Shown piece by piece: positions 32,089-39,784 of a stretch of DNA of 64,000 bases. The stretch covers positions 2,278,501-2,342,500 of the forward strand of contig NC_023065.1 of NCBI RefSeq assembly GCF_000513295.1, written 5' to 3'. This stretch comes from Magnetospirillum gryphiswaldense MSR-1 v2 (GTDB lineage Bacteria; Pseudomonadota; Alphaproteobacteria; Rhodospirillales; Magnetospirillaceae). The notes below the pieces were generated by a model. That model did not search any database and was not told the DNA's origin. It saw nothing but the letters and a program-made list of their open reading frames with translations. The translations under genes were made by a program, and so were the position numbers. Numbering within the stretch: the stretch's first letter is position 1; each line of letters opens with the position of its first letter.

Positions 32089-32118
32089 GGACAGCCGATT
32101 CCATAGGGAATACTGTCC
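32089..32118. promoter_or_regulatory. Inverted repeat in the tex / glucan synthase divergent region
   Basis: GGACAG (32089-32094) and CTGTCC (32113-32118) flank a second pair, ATTCC / GGGAAT (about 32099-32110), forming an interrupted palindrome 37 bp before the glucan synthase start. The 184-bp divergent region (31971-32154) contains no other feature I can support. An operator or an mRNA leader stem are both possible. Confidence 0.4.
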
Positions 32119-32154
32119 GGGTGATATATTCCTCCTTGGCGGATTGCAGATTCC

Positions 32155-34800
32155 ATGCGTTTTTCCGGCTTTCTGGTCCTTCTCGTCATCATGCTCGCCA
32201 ATCTGGGCTTTTGGTCCGCGCTCAACCAGCCCAAGACCGGGCTGCCGTGGTCCGGCACCATCCAGTCGGTATCATTCTCGCCGTCGCGCGCCGACGACGA
32301 TCCGACCATCGCCCGGCTGATGCCGCATATGGAAGACACCCTACTCGCCACCCGCGAGGAGATGGACGAAGACTTGGCCATGCTGTCGGGCACGGTGCAG
32401 ATGGTCCGCACCTATTCCACCTTGGAAGGGTTGGACCAGGTGCCCGAACTGGCCGGCAAGCACGGCCTGAAGGCGCTGCCCGGCGCTTGGCTGGACGAAC
32501 GTCTGGGCCGCAACGAGCGCGAGATCGCCAACATCATCCGCATCGCGCGCGACAATCCCAACGTCGAACGCATCATTGTCGGCAACGAAAACCTGACCCT
32601 GCACCGCCTGACGCCGGAGCAGATGATCCGCTATATCCGCCGCGTCCGCGCCGAAGTGCCGGCCCGCGTCAAGATCAGCACGGCGGAAGCGTGGTCGATC
32701 TGGCTGGAACACCCTGAACTGGCCCAGGAAGTGGATTACATCACCATCCACACCCTGCCGTTCTGGGAGCGGGTCAATATCGACGAAGCCCTGCCCTTCA
32801 CCCAGCGCATGGTACACGAGGTCAAGGCCGCCTATCCCGACAAGCCCTTGTTCATCGGCGAAGTGGGCTGGCCGTCGGCGGGCCGGTCCTATGGTCGGGC
32901 CGAGCCCAGTCTGGTCAACCAGGCCCTGTTCCTGCGCCGCTTCCTCAACTGGGCCAATGAGGAAGGGCTTGATTACAACGTGGTCGAGGCCTTCGACCAG
33001 CCGTGGAAAGTGAACCTGGACGGGACCGCGTCGGAAAAGCATTGGGGCATCTTCAGCGTCGAACGCACGCCCAAATTCGACTGGATCGGCCCGGTCATCG
33101 AGTTCCAGGAATGGCCGTTCCAGGCCGCCGCCGCCACCTTGATCGCCTTCTTGCCGGTGGTGTGGTTCCTGATGCGCTGGAAGGATTTGCGCCTCGCCGG
33201 CAAGGTGTTCTTCGGCATGCTGGTGCAGTTCGCCGCCACCTTGGTGATCTGGACCATGTCGACGCCGGTGGTGCGCGATCTGGCTCCGGCCACCGAGTTG
33301 ATGATCTTCGTCCTGCTGCCGGCGCAATTGCTGTTGCTGGTGGTGGTGCTGATCAACGGCATCGAAGTGACCGAGCTGACATGGTCAGGGCGGCTCAAGC
33401 GCGGCTTCAAACCGCATCCGCGCGACGTCATCAAGCGCTATCCCAAGGTGTCGCTGCATCTGCCTTGCTATAACGAGCCGCCCGAGATGGTCAAGCTGAC
33501 CCTCGACAGTCTGTTGGCGCTCGACTACCCCAACTTTGAAGTCATCGTGTTGGACAACAACACGAAGAAGGAAGAGGTGTGGAAGCCGGTCGAGGCCTAT
33601 TGCGCCCAGTTCCCCGACAAGGTGAAGTTCTATCATCTGGCACCCTGGCCCGGAGCCAAGGCCGGTGCCCTTAATTTCGGCCTGTCGGTCACCGACCCGG
33701 AAGCCGAGATCATCGGTGTCGTCGATTCCGATTATCAGGTCCGCCGCGACTGGCTGTCGTCGCTGGTGCCCTATTTCGAGGATCCCAAGGTCGGCCACGT
33801 GCAGGCGCCGCAAGATCACCGCGACTGGGAACGCGACCTGTTCAAGGAAATGATCAACTGGGAATATGCCGGTTTCTTCGATATCGGCATGGTGTTCAGG
33901 AACGAAGCCAACGCCATCATCCAGCACGGCACCATGACCCTGGTGCGCAAGAAGGCCATGGACGACGCCGGCAAATGGGCCGAATGGTGCATCGTCGAGG
34001 ACGCTGAGCTGGGCCTCAGGATGATGAAGCTGGGCTACGAATCGGTTTATATCCAGGAACGCATGGGCCACGGCCTCGTGCCCGACAGCTTCATGGCCTA
34101 CAAGAAGCAGCGTTTCCGCTGGGCTTACGGCGCCGTGCAGATCTTGAAGGCCCATTGGAAGAGCCTGATTCCGTTCAAGGAAACCGGCCTGACGGCGGGA
34201 CAGAAATACCACTTCGTCTCGGGCTGGCTGCCGTGGTTTGCCGACGGCTTCTATCTGATGTTCTGCCTGACCAGCCTGTTCTGGACGGCGGGCATGGTGC
34301 TGGCGCCGCGTTATTTCGACACGCCCTTGGCCTTCTTCATCCTGCCCACGGTCGGCGTGTTCATCGCCAAGATCATCCACCACATCTTCCTCTACACCAC
34401 TCGGGTGAAATGCGGCTGGAAACAGCGTCTGCTGTCGGCGGTGGCCGGCATGGGCCTGACCTATGCCATCGCCTGGGCCATGTGGCAGGGTATCTTCACC
34501 AAGCACACGCCGTTCATGCGCACGCCCAAGATGGCGGAAAAGGTCGGCCTGAAGGACGCGGTGAAGATGACCGCCGAGGAAACCACCCTGATGCTGGCCC
34601 ATTGGGCGGCGGCGGTGGCGGTGCTGATCCCCGGCCCCAATGCCCAAGACCCGGAAATCCGGCTGTGGGCGGTGGTGCTGGTGGTGCAATCCATGCCGTT
34701 CCTGGCGGCCCTGGTCAGCTCGGTCATCTCGACCCTGCCCTCGCGCCCGGCTCCGGTGGAAAAGGCGCCCGACGCCCCCACACCCGCCGCCGCCGAATAG
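32155..34800 (+). CDS. Membrane GH17-GT2 fusion, putative beta-glucan synthase (NdvB/NdvC-like)
   Basis: Membrane protein, 881 aa, that combines two carbohydrate-active domains. After an N-terminal membrane helix, residues about 35-320 form a GH17-like domain with the two catalytic Glu motifs: VGNENL (acid/base) and FIGEVGWPSAGRS (nucleophile). Three or four helices follow (residues about 320-405). Next comes a processive GT2 domain (VSLHLPCYNEPPEMVKLTLDSLLALDYPNFEVIVLDNN), DxD as VDSDYQV, the catalytic EDAELGLRM and QRFRWAYGAVQ (QxxRW type), followed by more helices. Similar fusions make beta-1,3 or beta-1,6-linked cyclic glucans in Bradyrhizobium and Pseudomonas. The product here is unproven. 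The gene is monocistronic, and a perfect hairpin follows. Confidence 0.85.
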   Translation: MRFSGFLVLLVIMLANLGFWSALNQPKTGLPWSGTIQSVSFSPSRADDDPTIARLMPHMEDTLLATREEMDEDLAMLSGTVQMVRTYSTLEGLDQVPELAGKHGLKALPGAWLDERLGRNEREIANIIRIARDNPNVERIIVGNENLTLHRLTPEQMIRYIRRVRAEVPARVKISTAEAWSIWLEHPELAQEVDYITIHTLPFWERVNIDEALPFTQRMVHEVKAAYPDKPLFIGEVGWPSAGRSYGRAEPSLVNQALFLRRFLNWANEEGLDYNVVEAFDQPWKVNLDGTASEKHWGIFSVERTPKFDWIGPVIEFQEWPFQAAAATLIAFLPVVWFLMRWKDLRLAGKVFFGMLVQFAATLVIWTMSTPVVRDLAPATELMIFVLLPAQLLLLVVVLINGIEVTELTWSGRLKRGFKPHPRDVIKRYPKVSLHLPCYNEPPEMVKLTLDSLLALDYPNFEVIVLDNNTKKEEVWKPVEAYCAQFPDKVKFYHLAPWPGAKAGALNFGLSVTDPEAEIIGVVDSDYQVRRDWLSSLVPYFEDPKVGHVQAPQDHRDWERDLFKEMINWEYAGFFDIGMVFRNEANAIIQHGTMTLVRKKAMDDAGKWAEWCIVEDAELGLRMMKLGYESVYIQERMGHGLVPDSFMAYKKQRFRWAYGAVQILKAHWKSLIPFKETGLTAGQKYHFVSGWLPWFADGFYLMFCLTSLFWTAGMVLAPRYFDTPLAFFILPTVGVFIAKIIHHIFLYTTRVKCGWKQRLLSAVAGMGLTYAIAWAMWQGIFTKHTPFMRTPKMAEKVGLKDAVKMTAEETTLMLAHWAAAVAVLIPGPNAQDPEIRLWAVVLVVQSMPFLAALVSSVISTLPSRPAPVEKAPDAPTPAAAE

Positions 34801-34815
34801 CGCTGTTGCATGGTT

Positions 34816-34845
34816 CATGAAGGCCAGCCTAAGCTGGCCTTCATG
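34816..34845. promoter_or_regulatory. Perfect 13-bp hairpin spanning the hupU start codon
   Basis: CATGAAGGCCAGC (34816-34828) and GCTGGCCTTCATG (34833-34845) are perfect complements around the 4-base loop CTAA. The last three bases are the hupU ATG. There is no T-run after it, so it is not a standard terminator. It could fold in the mRNA and hide the start codon, or mark the 3' end of the upstream glucan synthase transcript. Confidence 0.75.
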
Positions 34846-35838
34846 AGCACCCCTTTCTCCATCCTTTGGCTTCAAGCCGGTTCCTGCGGCGGCTGCACCA
34901 TGTCGGCCCTGGCCGCCGACGATGTCGGGCTGGTGCAGGCGCTGGCCCGTTTCGGCATCCACCTGCTGTGGCACCCGTCACTGTCGGAGGAAACCGGCGC
35001 CGATGCCCTTGCCATCCTGGCCGAGTGCGCCAGCGGCACGACCAAGGTCGATGCGCTTTGCGTGGAAGGGGCGGCGCTGACCGGCCCGCATGGATCGGGG
35101 CGCTTTCAGATGATGTCGGGCACCGGCTTGCCCATGACCCATTGGATCAAGGCCATCGCCGCCCAGGCCGAGCACGTGGTGGCAGTGGGATCATGCGCCG
35201 CCTTCGGCGGCATTCCGGCGACCGAGGCCAACCCCACCGACGCGGTCGGCCTGCAATATGGCGATCATGGCCTGCTGGGGCCGGATTTTCGCGGGCGCGC
35301 CGGTCTGCCGGTGATCAACATCGCCGGCTGCGCCCCCCATCCCGGCTGGCTGATCGAAACCCTGGCCGAGCTGGCGTTGTCGGGCGCTTGCGCGCTTGAC
35401 AGCCTGGGCCGCCCGCGCAGTTTCGCCGACCACCTGGCCCATCATGGCTGTAGCCGCAACGAGTTCTATGAGTTCAAGGCGTCGGCGGCGCGGTCGTCGG
35501 ATCGCGGTTGTCTGATGGAAAACCTGGGCTGCAAGGCAACCCAGGCGCCGGGCGATTGCAACATCCGCCGCTGGAACGGCTTCGGTTCGTGCACCGATGG
35601 CGGCTATACCTGCATCAACTGCACTTCGCCCGGCTTCCAGGACCCCGGCGCGCCGTTCCAGGAAACCGCCAAGATCGCCGGCATCCCGGTCGGCCTGCCG
35701 GTGGACATGCCCAAGGCGTGGTTCGTCGCCCTGGCGGCGTTGTCGAAATCGGCGACGCCCAAACGGGTGCGCGCCAACGCCCATGCCGACCATGTCATCA
35801 TCCCCCCCGCCCGCCTGCCGCCGAAACAATCGTCATGA
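34843..35838 (+). CDS. hupU: H2-sensing [NiFe] hydrogenase small subunit HupU (HoxB)
   Basis: Small subunit (331 aa) of the regulatory, H2-sensing hydrogenase. It carries the iron-sulfur clusters that pass electrons from the active site of HupV. Evidence: ILWLQAGSCGGCTM (Cys15, Cys18) at the very N-terminus with no Tat leader, so it stays in the cytoplasm; ALCVEGAALTGPHGSGRF; VAVGSCAAFGG; VINIAGCAPHPGW; and the distal-cluster Cys set (HHGCSRNEFYEF...RGCLMENLGCK...CTDGGYTCINCTSPGF). These match HupU/HoxB rather than enzymes that make energy. The start is ATG 34843; an in-frame ATG at 34810 would add 11 residues, and neither has a clear ribosome site. The stop overlaps hupV by four bases. Confidence 0.9.
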   Translation: MSTPFSILWLQAGSCGGCTMSALAADDVGLVQALARFGIHLLWHPSLSEETGADALAILAECASGTTKVDALCVEGAALTGPHGSGRFQMMSGTGLPMTHWIKAIAAQAEHVVAVGSCAAFGGIPATEANPTDAVGLQYGDHGLLGPDFRGRAGLPVINIAGCAPHPGWLIETLAELALSGACALDSLGRPRSFADHLAHHGCSRNEFYEFKASAARSSDRGCLMENLGCKATQAPGDCNIRRWNGFGSCTDGGYTCINCTSPGFQDPGAPFQETAKIAGIPVGLPVDMPKAWFVALAALSKSATPKRVRANAHADHVIIPPARLPPKQSS

Positions 35839-37250
35839 ATGCCAAACCCACCCGCTTGATCATGGGCCCGTTCAACCGGGTCGAAGGTGATCTGGAAGTC
35901 AGCCTGGACATTTCCGCCGGTCAGGTGCAATCGGCCCAGGTCACCGCGCCCTTGTATCGCGGCTTCGAGCAGATCCTGGCCGGGCGCCCGCCGGAAGACG
36001 CCCTGGTCATCGCGCCGCGCATCTGCGGCATCTGTTCGGTGTCGCAATCGGTGGCGGCGGCCCGTGCCCTGGCCCAGATCGCCGGCATCGCCATGCCCGA
36101 CAATGGCCGGCTGGTCACCGATCTGGTACTGGCGGCGGAAAACGCCGCCGACCACCTGACCCATTTCGTCTTGTTCTTCATGCCCGATTTCGCCCGCCCG
36201 GTTTATGCCGACCGCCCGTGGTTCGAGGCGGCGCAAAGACGCTTCGCCGCCCAAGGTGGACAAGCGGGGCAAAGTCTGGTGCCGGCGCGCGCCCGTTTCC
36301 TGCATCTGATGGGCTTGTTGGCCGGAAAATGGCCGCATTCCCTGGCCTTGCAGCCCGGCGGCGTCACCAAGGGCGTCGACACCAGTGAACGTATCCGCCT
36401 GCTGGGCATTCTCGCTGATTTCCGCGCCGCCCTGGAAACCACATTGTTCGCCGACCGGCTGGAACATATCGCCAGCCTCGACAGCGCTGAAAGCCTGAAC
36501 GCCTGGGCCGATGCCGCTCCCATGGAGCAAGGTGATTTCCGCCTGTTCCTGCACATCGCCCGCGATCTGGAATTGGGCCGCCTGGGCCTGGGACCGACGC
36601 GCTTTATCTCATACGGCAGTTTCGGCCTGTGGCCCGCCGGCATCGTCATCAATGGCAACAAAGCCGCCTTCGACCCGACCCTGGTCAGCGAAGATTTGAG
36701 CCATGCCTGGATGGACGCCCCCACCCGCCCCGATGCCGACAAGCCGGGGGCTTATTCGTGGTGCAAGGCGCCGCGCCTGGACGGCGCCAGCATGGAAACC
36801 GGCGCCTTGGCCCGCCATCTGGTAGCCGGCGATCCGTTGGCGTGGTCGCTGGCGCCCGCGGGCGGCACCGTCGCCGCCCGCGTGGTGCTGCGACTGGTGG
36901 AGCTGGCCCGGCTGGTCGTGGCCATGGAAGGCTGGGTCCGCGATCTGCGCCCCGGCCAACCGTTTTGCGTCGAATCCCCCCTGCCCTTGCGCGGCACCGG
37001 CCTGGGGCTGGTGGAAGCGGCGCGCGGGGCGCTGTCGCATCGCTTGGGCTGCGATGGCGGCATCATCCGCGACTACGCCATCATCGCGCCGACCACCTGG
37101 AATTTCAGCCCGCGCGACCAGGACGGCAATCCCGGCCCGCTGGAACAGGCGCTGGTCGGCGCCCAAGTGCGCGACGGCGAAACCAGCCCGGTCATGGTGC
37201 AGCATATCGTCCGCAGCTTCGACCCGTGCATGGTGTGCACGGTGCATTGA
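35835..37250 (+). CDS. hupV: H2-sensing [NiFe] hydrogenase large subunit HupV (HoxC)
   Basis: Large subunit (471 aa) that binds the NiFe(CN)2CO site of the H2 sensor. The nickel ligands are in RICGICSVSQ (Cys64, Cys67) and in the C-terminal DPCMVCTVH. The protein ends exactly at this His, so it has no extension for a maturation protease, which is diagnostic of HupV/HoxC sensors. In place of the Val found in most hydrogenases (CGVC) it has Ile66 (CGIC); in the Ralstonia sensor this Ile narrows the gas channel and helps oxygen resistance. The start ATG 35835 overlaps hupU. In other bacteria HupUV signals through the kinase HupT to HupR; hupT is not next to it here. Confidence 0.92.
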   Translation: MNAKPTRLIMGPFNRVEGDLEVSLDISAGQVQSAQVTAPLYRGFEQILAGRPPEDALVIAPRICGICSVSQSVAAARALAQIAGIAMPDNGRLVTDLVLAAENAADHLTHFVLFFMPDFARPVYADRPWFEAAQRRFAAQGGQAGQSLVPARARFLHLMGLLAGKWPHSLALQPGGVTKGVDTSERIRLLGILADFRAALETTLFADRLEHIASLDSAESLNAWADAAPMEQGDFRLFLHIARDLELGRLGLGPTRFISYGSFGLWPAGIVINGNKAAFDPTLVSEDLSHAWMDAPTRPDADKPGAYSWCKAPRLDGASMETGALARHLVAGDPLAWSLAPAGGTVAARVVLRLVELARLVVAMEGWVRDLRPGQPFCVESPLPLRGTGLGLVEAARGALSHRLGCDGGIIRDYAIIAPTTWNFSPRDQDGNPGPLEQALVGAQVRDGETSPVMVQHIVRSFDPCMVCTVH

Positions 37251-37269
37251 TAGTCCCCAGGGGCTATCA
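37248..37269. terminator. Hairpin joining the convergent stop codons of hupV and the ftsK-like gene
   Basis: TGATAG-T-CCCC (37248-37258) pairs with GGGG-CTATCA (37260-37269) with a single bulge. Its two ends are the TGA stop codons of hupV (plus strand) and the translocase gene (minus strand). It lacks T-runs, so it may block read-through or stabilise 3' ends rather than act as a classical terminator. Confidence 0.6.
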
Positions 37270-39195
37270 GTCGAAATCGCCGCCGCGCCGGCCCAGCACC
37301 TCGCGCTTGCCCTGGTGGTTGGCCGGGGTGACGATGCCTTCGTCCTCCATGCGCTCGACCAGCCGGGCCGAGCGGTTGTAGCCGACCTGAAGGTGACGCT
37401 GGACGAAGCTGATGGACACCTTGCGTTCGCGCAGCACCAGGGCCACCGCCTGATCATAAAGATCGTCGCCGGTGGTGAAACCGCCACCGTCGCTGTCGGC
37501 GCCGCCGCCCTCCATCTCGGCCTCGTCGTCATCGGTGATCGAGTCCAGATATTCCGGCTCGCCCTGGGCCTTCAGATGGTTGACCACCTGTTCGACCTCG
37601 GCATCCGACACGAACGGGCCGTGCACACGGGTGATGCGACCGCCGGCAGCCATGTACAGCATGTCGCCCTGGCCGACCAATTGTTCCGCCCCCGATTCGC
37701 CCAAGATGGTCCGGCTGTCGATGCGGCTGGTCACCTGGAACGAGATGCGGGTGGGGAAATTGGCCTTGATGGTGCCGGTGATCACATCCACCGACGGGCG
37801 CTGCGTCGCCATGATCAGATGGATGCCGGCGGCGCGGGCCATCTGCGCCAGACGCTGGATGGCCGCTTCCAGCTCGCGCCCGGCCACCATCATCAGATCG
37901 GCCATTTCGTCGACGACGATGACGATATGGGGCAGCCGGCGCAGGTCGATGGGCTGTTCTTCGTAGACCGGTTCACGCGTGCCCTTGTCGAAGCCGACCT
38001 GGATGCGGTGGGTCATCTTTTGCCCGGTCCGCGCCAGTTCCAGCAGGCGGGCGTTGAAGCCCTCGATATTGCGCACGCCCAAAAGCGACATGGCGCGATA
38101 GCGGGTTTCCATCTCGCGCACCGCCCATTTCAGCGTGCGCACCGCCTTGTCCGGCGCGGTGACCACCGGAGTCAGCAGATGGGGGATGCCGTCATAGATG
38201 GACAGCTCCAGCATCTTGGGATCGACCAGGATCAGCCGGCATTCCTCGGGCTTGAAGCGATAGAGCAGCGACAGGATCATGGAATTGACCCCCACCGACT
38301 TGCCCGAACCGGTGGTGCCGGCGATCAGCAGATGCGGCATGCGGGCGAGGTCGGCGACCACCGCCTCACCAGCGATGTCCTTGCCCAAGGCCAAGGGCAG
38401 ATGGCCGGAAAATTCGGTGAAGGCCTTGCTTTCCAGGATTTCGCGGAAAAACACCTTTTCCCGCACCGGGTTGGGCAGCTCGATGCCGATGACGCTACGC
38501 CCCGGCACGATGGCGATGCGGGTGGTGATCGAACGCATGGAGCGGGCGATGTCGTCGGCCAGATTGATGACGGTGGACGACTTGGTCCCCGGCAGCGGCT
38601 CGAACTCGTACAAGGTGACCACCGGGCCTTGGTGGACCTCCATGATTTCGCCGCGCACCTTGAAATTGCGCAAAACCGTTTCCAGCGCGCGAGCATTGAC
38701 GGCCAGGGATTCCTCGTCATCCACCGCCTCGGTCCGGGGCGGCGGCGCTTGCAGCAGGTCCACCGCCGGCAGGCGATAGGGTCCGGCGCCGCGCGGGGCG
38801 ACGACGACGGGCAGCGCCGACACCGGCGGCTCGTCAACGTCCCCATCTTCTTCTTCTTCTTCTTCTTCTTCTTCTTCGTCGTCATCGTCGTCCGCAGCCA
38901 TATCCGGCGCGGTCAGCGACAATTCGTCTTGCGGCACGTCCTGGTCACGGGCGAAGCATTCGCCCCATTCCACCCCGGCGATGAAGGCGAAAGCGGCGAT
39001 GGCCGCCAGTTTCTCGTCGGTCTGGCCGGTGCCATAGGCGGTGGTCGCCTCGGGCCGGCCGGGAAACACCTCGATGTCCCATTCCGTCGCGCCATCGTCC
39101 CAGGTGTGGCGGACCAAGCGGAAGGGCTTGGAATTGACCGCGCACCAGAAATTGAAATCGGCGGCGCTCATGCTGTCTTCTGCGGTTTTGGTCAT
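37267..39195 (-). CDS. Soluble FtsK/SpoIIIE-type DNA translocase
   Basis: ATP-driven DNA pump of the FtsK family, 642 aa, without the four N-terminal membrane helices of FtsK. An N-terminal 95-residue region (NSKPFRLVRHTWDDGATEWDIEVFPG...) of unknown fold is followed by an acidic tract of five Asp and ten Glu. The motor then contains the alpha part (VVTLYEFEPLPGTKSSTVINLADDIARSM), Walker A IAGTTGSGKSVGVNSMI, Walker B IVIVVDEMADLMM and ATQRPSVDVITGTIKANFP. The C-terminal 70 residues resemble the gamma winged helix (DQAVALVLRERKVSISFVQRHLQVGYNRSARLVERMEDEG) that reads KOPS sites. It is probably a second, cytosolic translocase beside a normal FtsK. It begins 1 bp after the PAS gene. Confidence 0.87.
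   Translation of the reverse strand: MTKTAEDSMSAADFNFWCAVNSKPFRLVRHTWDDGATEWDIEVFPGRPEATTAYGTGQTDEKLAAIAAFAFIAGVEWGECFARDQDVPQDELSLTAPDMAADDDDDEEEEEEEEEEDGDVDEPPVSALPVVVAPRGAGPYRLPAVDLLQAPPPRTEAVDDEESLAVNARALETVLRNFKVRGEIMEVHQGPVVTLYEFEPLPGTKSSTVINLADDIARSMRSITTRIAIVPGRSVIGIELPNPVREKVFFREILESKAFTEFSGHLPLALGKDIAGEAVVADLARMPHLLIAGTTGSGKSVGVNSMILSLLYRFKPEECRLILVDPKMLELSIYDGIPHLLTPVVTAPDKAVRTLKWAVREMETRYRAMSLLGVRNIEGFNARLLELARTGQKMTHRIQVGFDKGTREPVYEEQPIDLRRLPHIVIVVDEMADLMMVAGRELEAAIQRLAQMARAAGIHLIMATQRPSVDVITGTIKANFPTRISFQVTSRIDSRTILGESGAEQLVGQGDMLYMAAGGRITRVHGPFVSDAEVEQVVNHLKAQGEPEYLDSITDDDEAEMEGGGADSDGGGFTTGDDLYDQAVALVLRERKVSISFVQRHLQVGYNRSARLVERMEDEGIVTPANHQGKREVLGRRGGDFD
38848..38877. repeat. 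(GAA)10 trinucleotide tract in the ftsK-like gene
   Basis: Ten uninterrupted TTC triplets on the plus strand (GAA on the coding strand) encode ten Glu residues, flanked by GTC/ATC triplets for Asp. Such a pure tract is prone to slippage in steps of one residue without changing the frame. Confidence 0.95.
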
Positions 39196-39196
39196 C

Positions 39197-39628
39197 TCAG
39201 CTCAGTCTGTAGACGGCGACCAGGATTTTCTCGACCGCGCCTTCCGGGTTGAAAAACGGCAGCAACAAACGCTCCCAGGTCTGGTTGTCGCCGTCGAAAT
39301 CGGCGCTGTAGGTGCGCGCCGCCGGCTTCGACTGGCTGCGCACCGCTTCGTATTCCTGCGCCAGGATGGAACGCTGCGGCGCCGCCAACTGGTCGATGGA
39401 CTTGCCGACCATGTCGATGCCGAAGGCCTTGGTCAAATTGGCGCCATAATAGGCATAGCGCAATTGCCCGCCTTCCGGGGTGTCGATGACCACCAGATTG
39501 TCCAGCCAGCGGCGCAATTGCGCCGGCTCGAGATCGGCCGCCGAGGGCACGCCCTCGGTGCCGCCGCGATAAAGCCAGAATTGATAAAGGGCGATCAGTT
39601 CGGGGTGACGAAGGGGTTCGCTACTCAT
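39197..39628 (-). CDS. Small PAS-like domain protein (PAS_5 type)
   Basis: Single-domain protein of 143 aa that resembles the PAS_5 family common in alphaproteobacteria. The start HPELIALYQFWLYRGGTEGVPSAADLEPAQLRRWLDNLVVID and the later GGQLRYAYYGANLTKAFGIDMVGKSIDQL fit the family. No output domain is attached, so it presumably acts by protein contact. Its stop lies 1 bp before the translocase start, so the two genes are cotranscribed. Confidence 0.8.
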   Translation of the reverse strand: MSSEPLRHPELIALYQFWLYRGGTEGVPSAADLEPAQLRRWLDNLVVIDTPEGGQLRYAYYGANLTKAFGIDMVGKSIDQLAAPQRSILAQEYEAVRSQSKPAARTYSADFDGDNQTWERLLLPFFNPEGAVEKILVAVYRLS

Positions 39629-39710
39629 GTCCTCGCACCGTGAAAGAGTGGAAACAGGTCGTGAACATCGCTGTTGGGGGGAGAGTAGCCGACCTTGCCT
39701 CCGGGCTCAA

Positions 39711-39784
39711 TGACAATGGCGAAGAATCAACCGCCGTGACAACGGCAGACGATCAACCCGTGACAACGGCAGAAGATCAGCCGC
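39711..39784. repeat. Imperfect 24-bp tandem repeat at the 3' end of the CNNM/CorC gene
   Basis: Two close copies of TGACAACGGCAGAMGATCA (39737-39755 and 39761-39779; one mismatch) with a period of 24 bp, preceded by a partial and more diverged copy (GAAGAATCAACCGCC, from 39721). The last copy runs into the stop codon of the gene at 39777. Its significance is unknown. Confidence 0.7.

Noticed and set aside
34816-34845. Hairpin considered a rho-independent terminator of the glucan synthase gene
   Set aside because: No T-rich tail follows; the next bases are AGCACCCC, and the stem includes the hupU ATG.
34843-37250. hupUV considered as a second uptake hydrogenase
   Set aside because: No Tat signal, no C-terminal extension after DPCMVCTVH, and no adjacent cytochrome or protease gene; these features define the sensor class.
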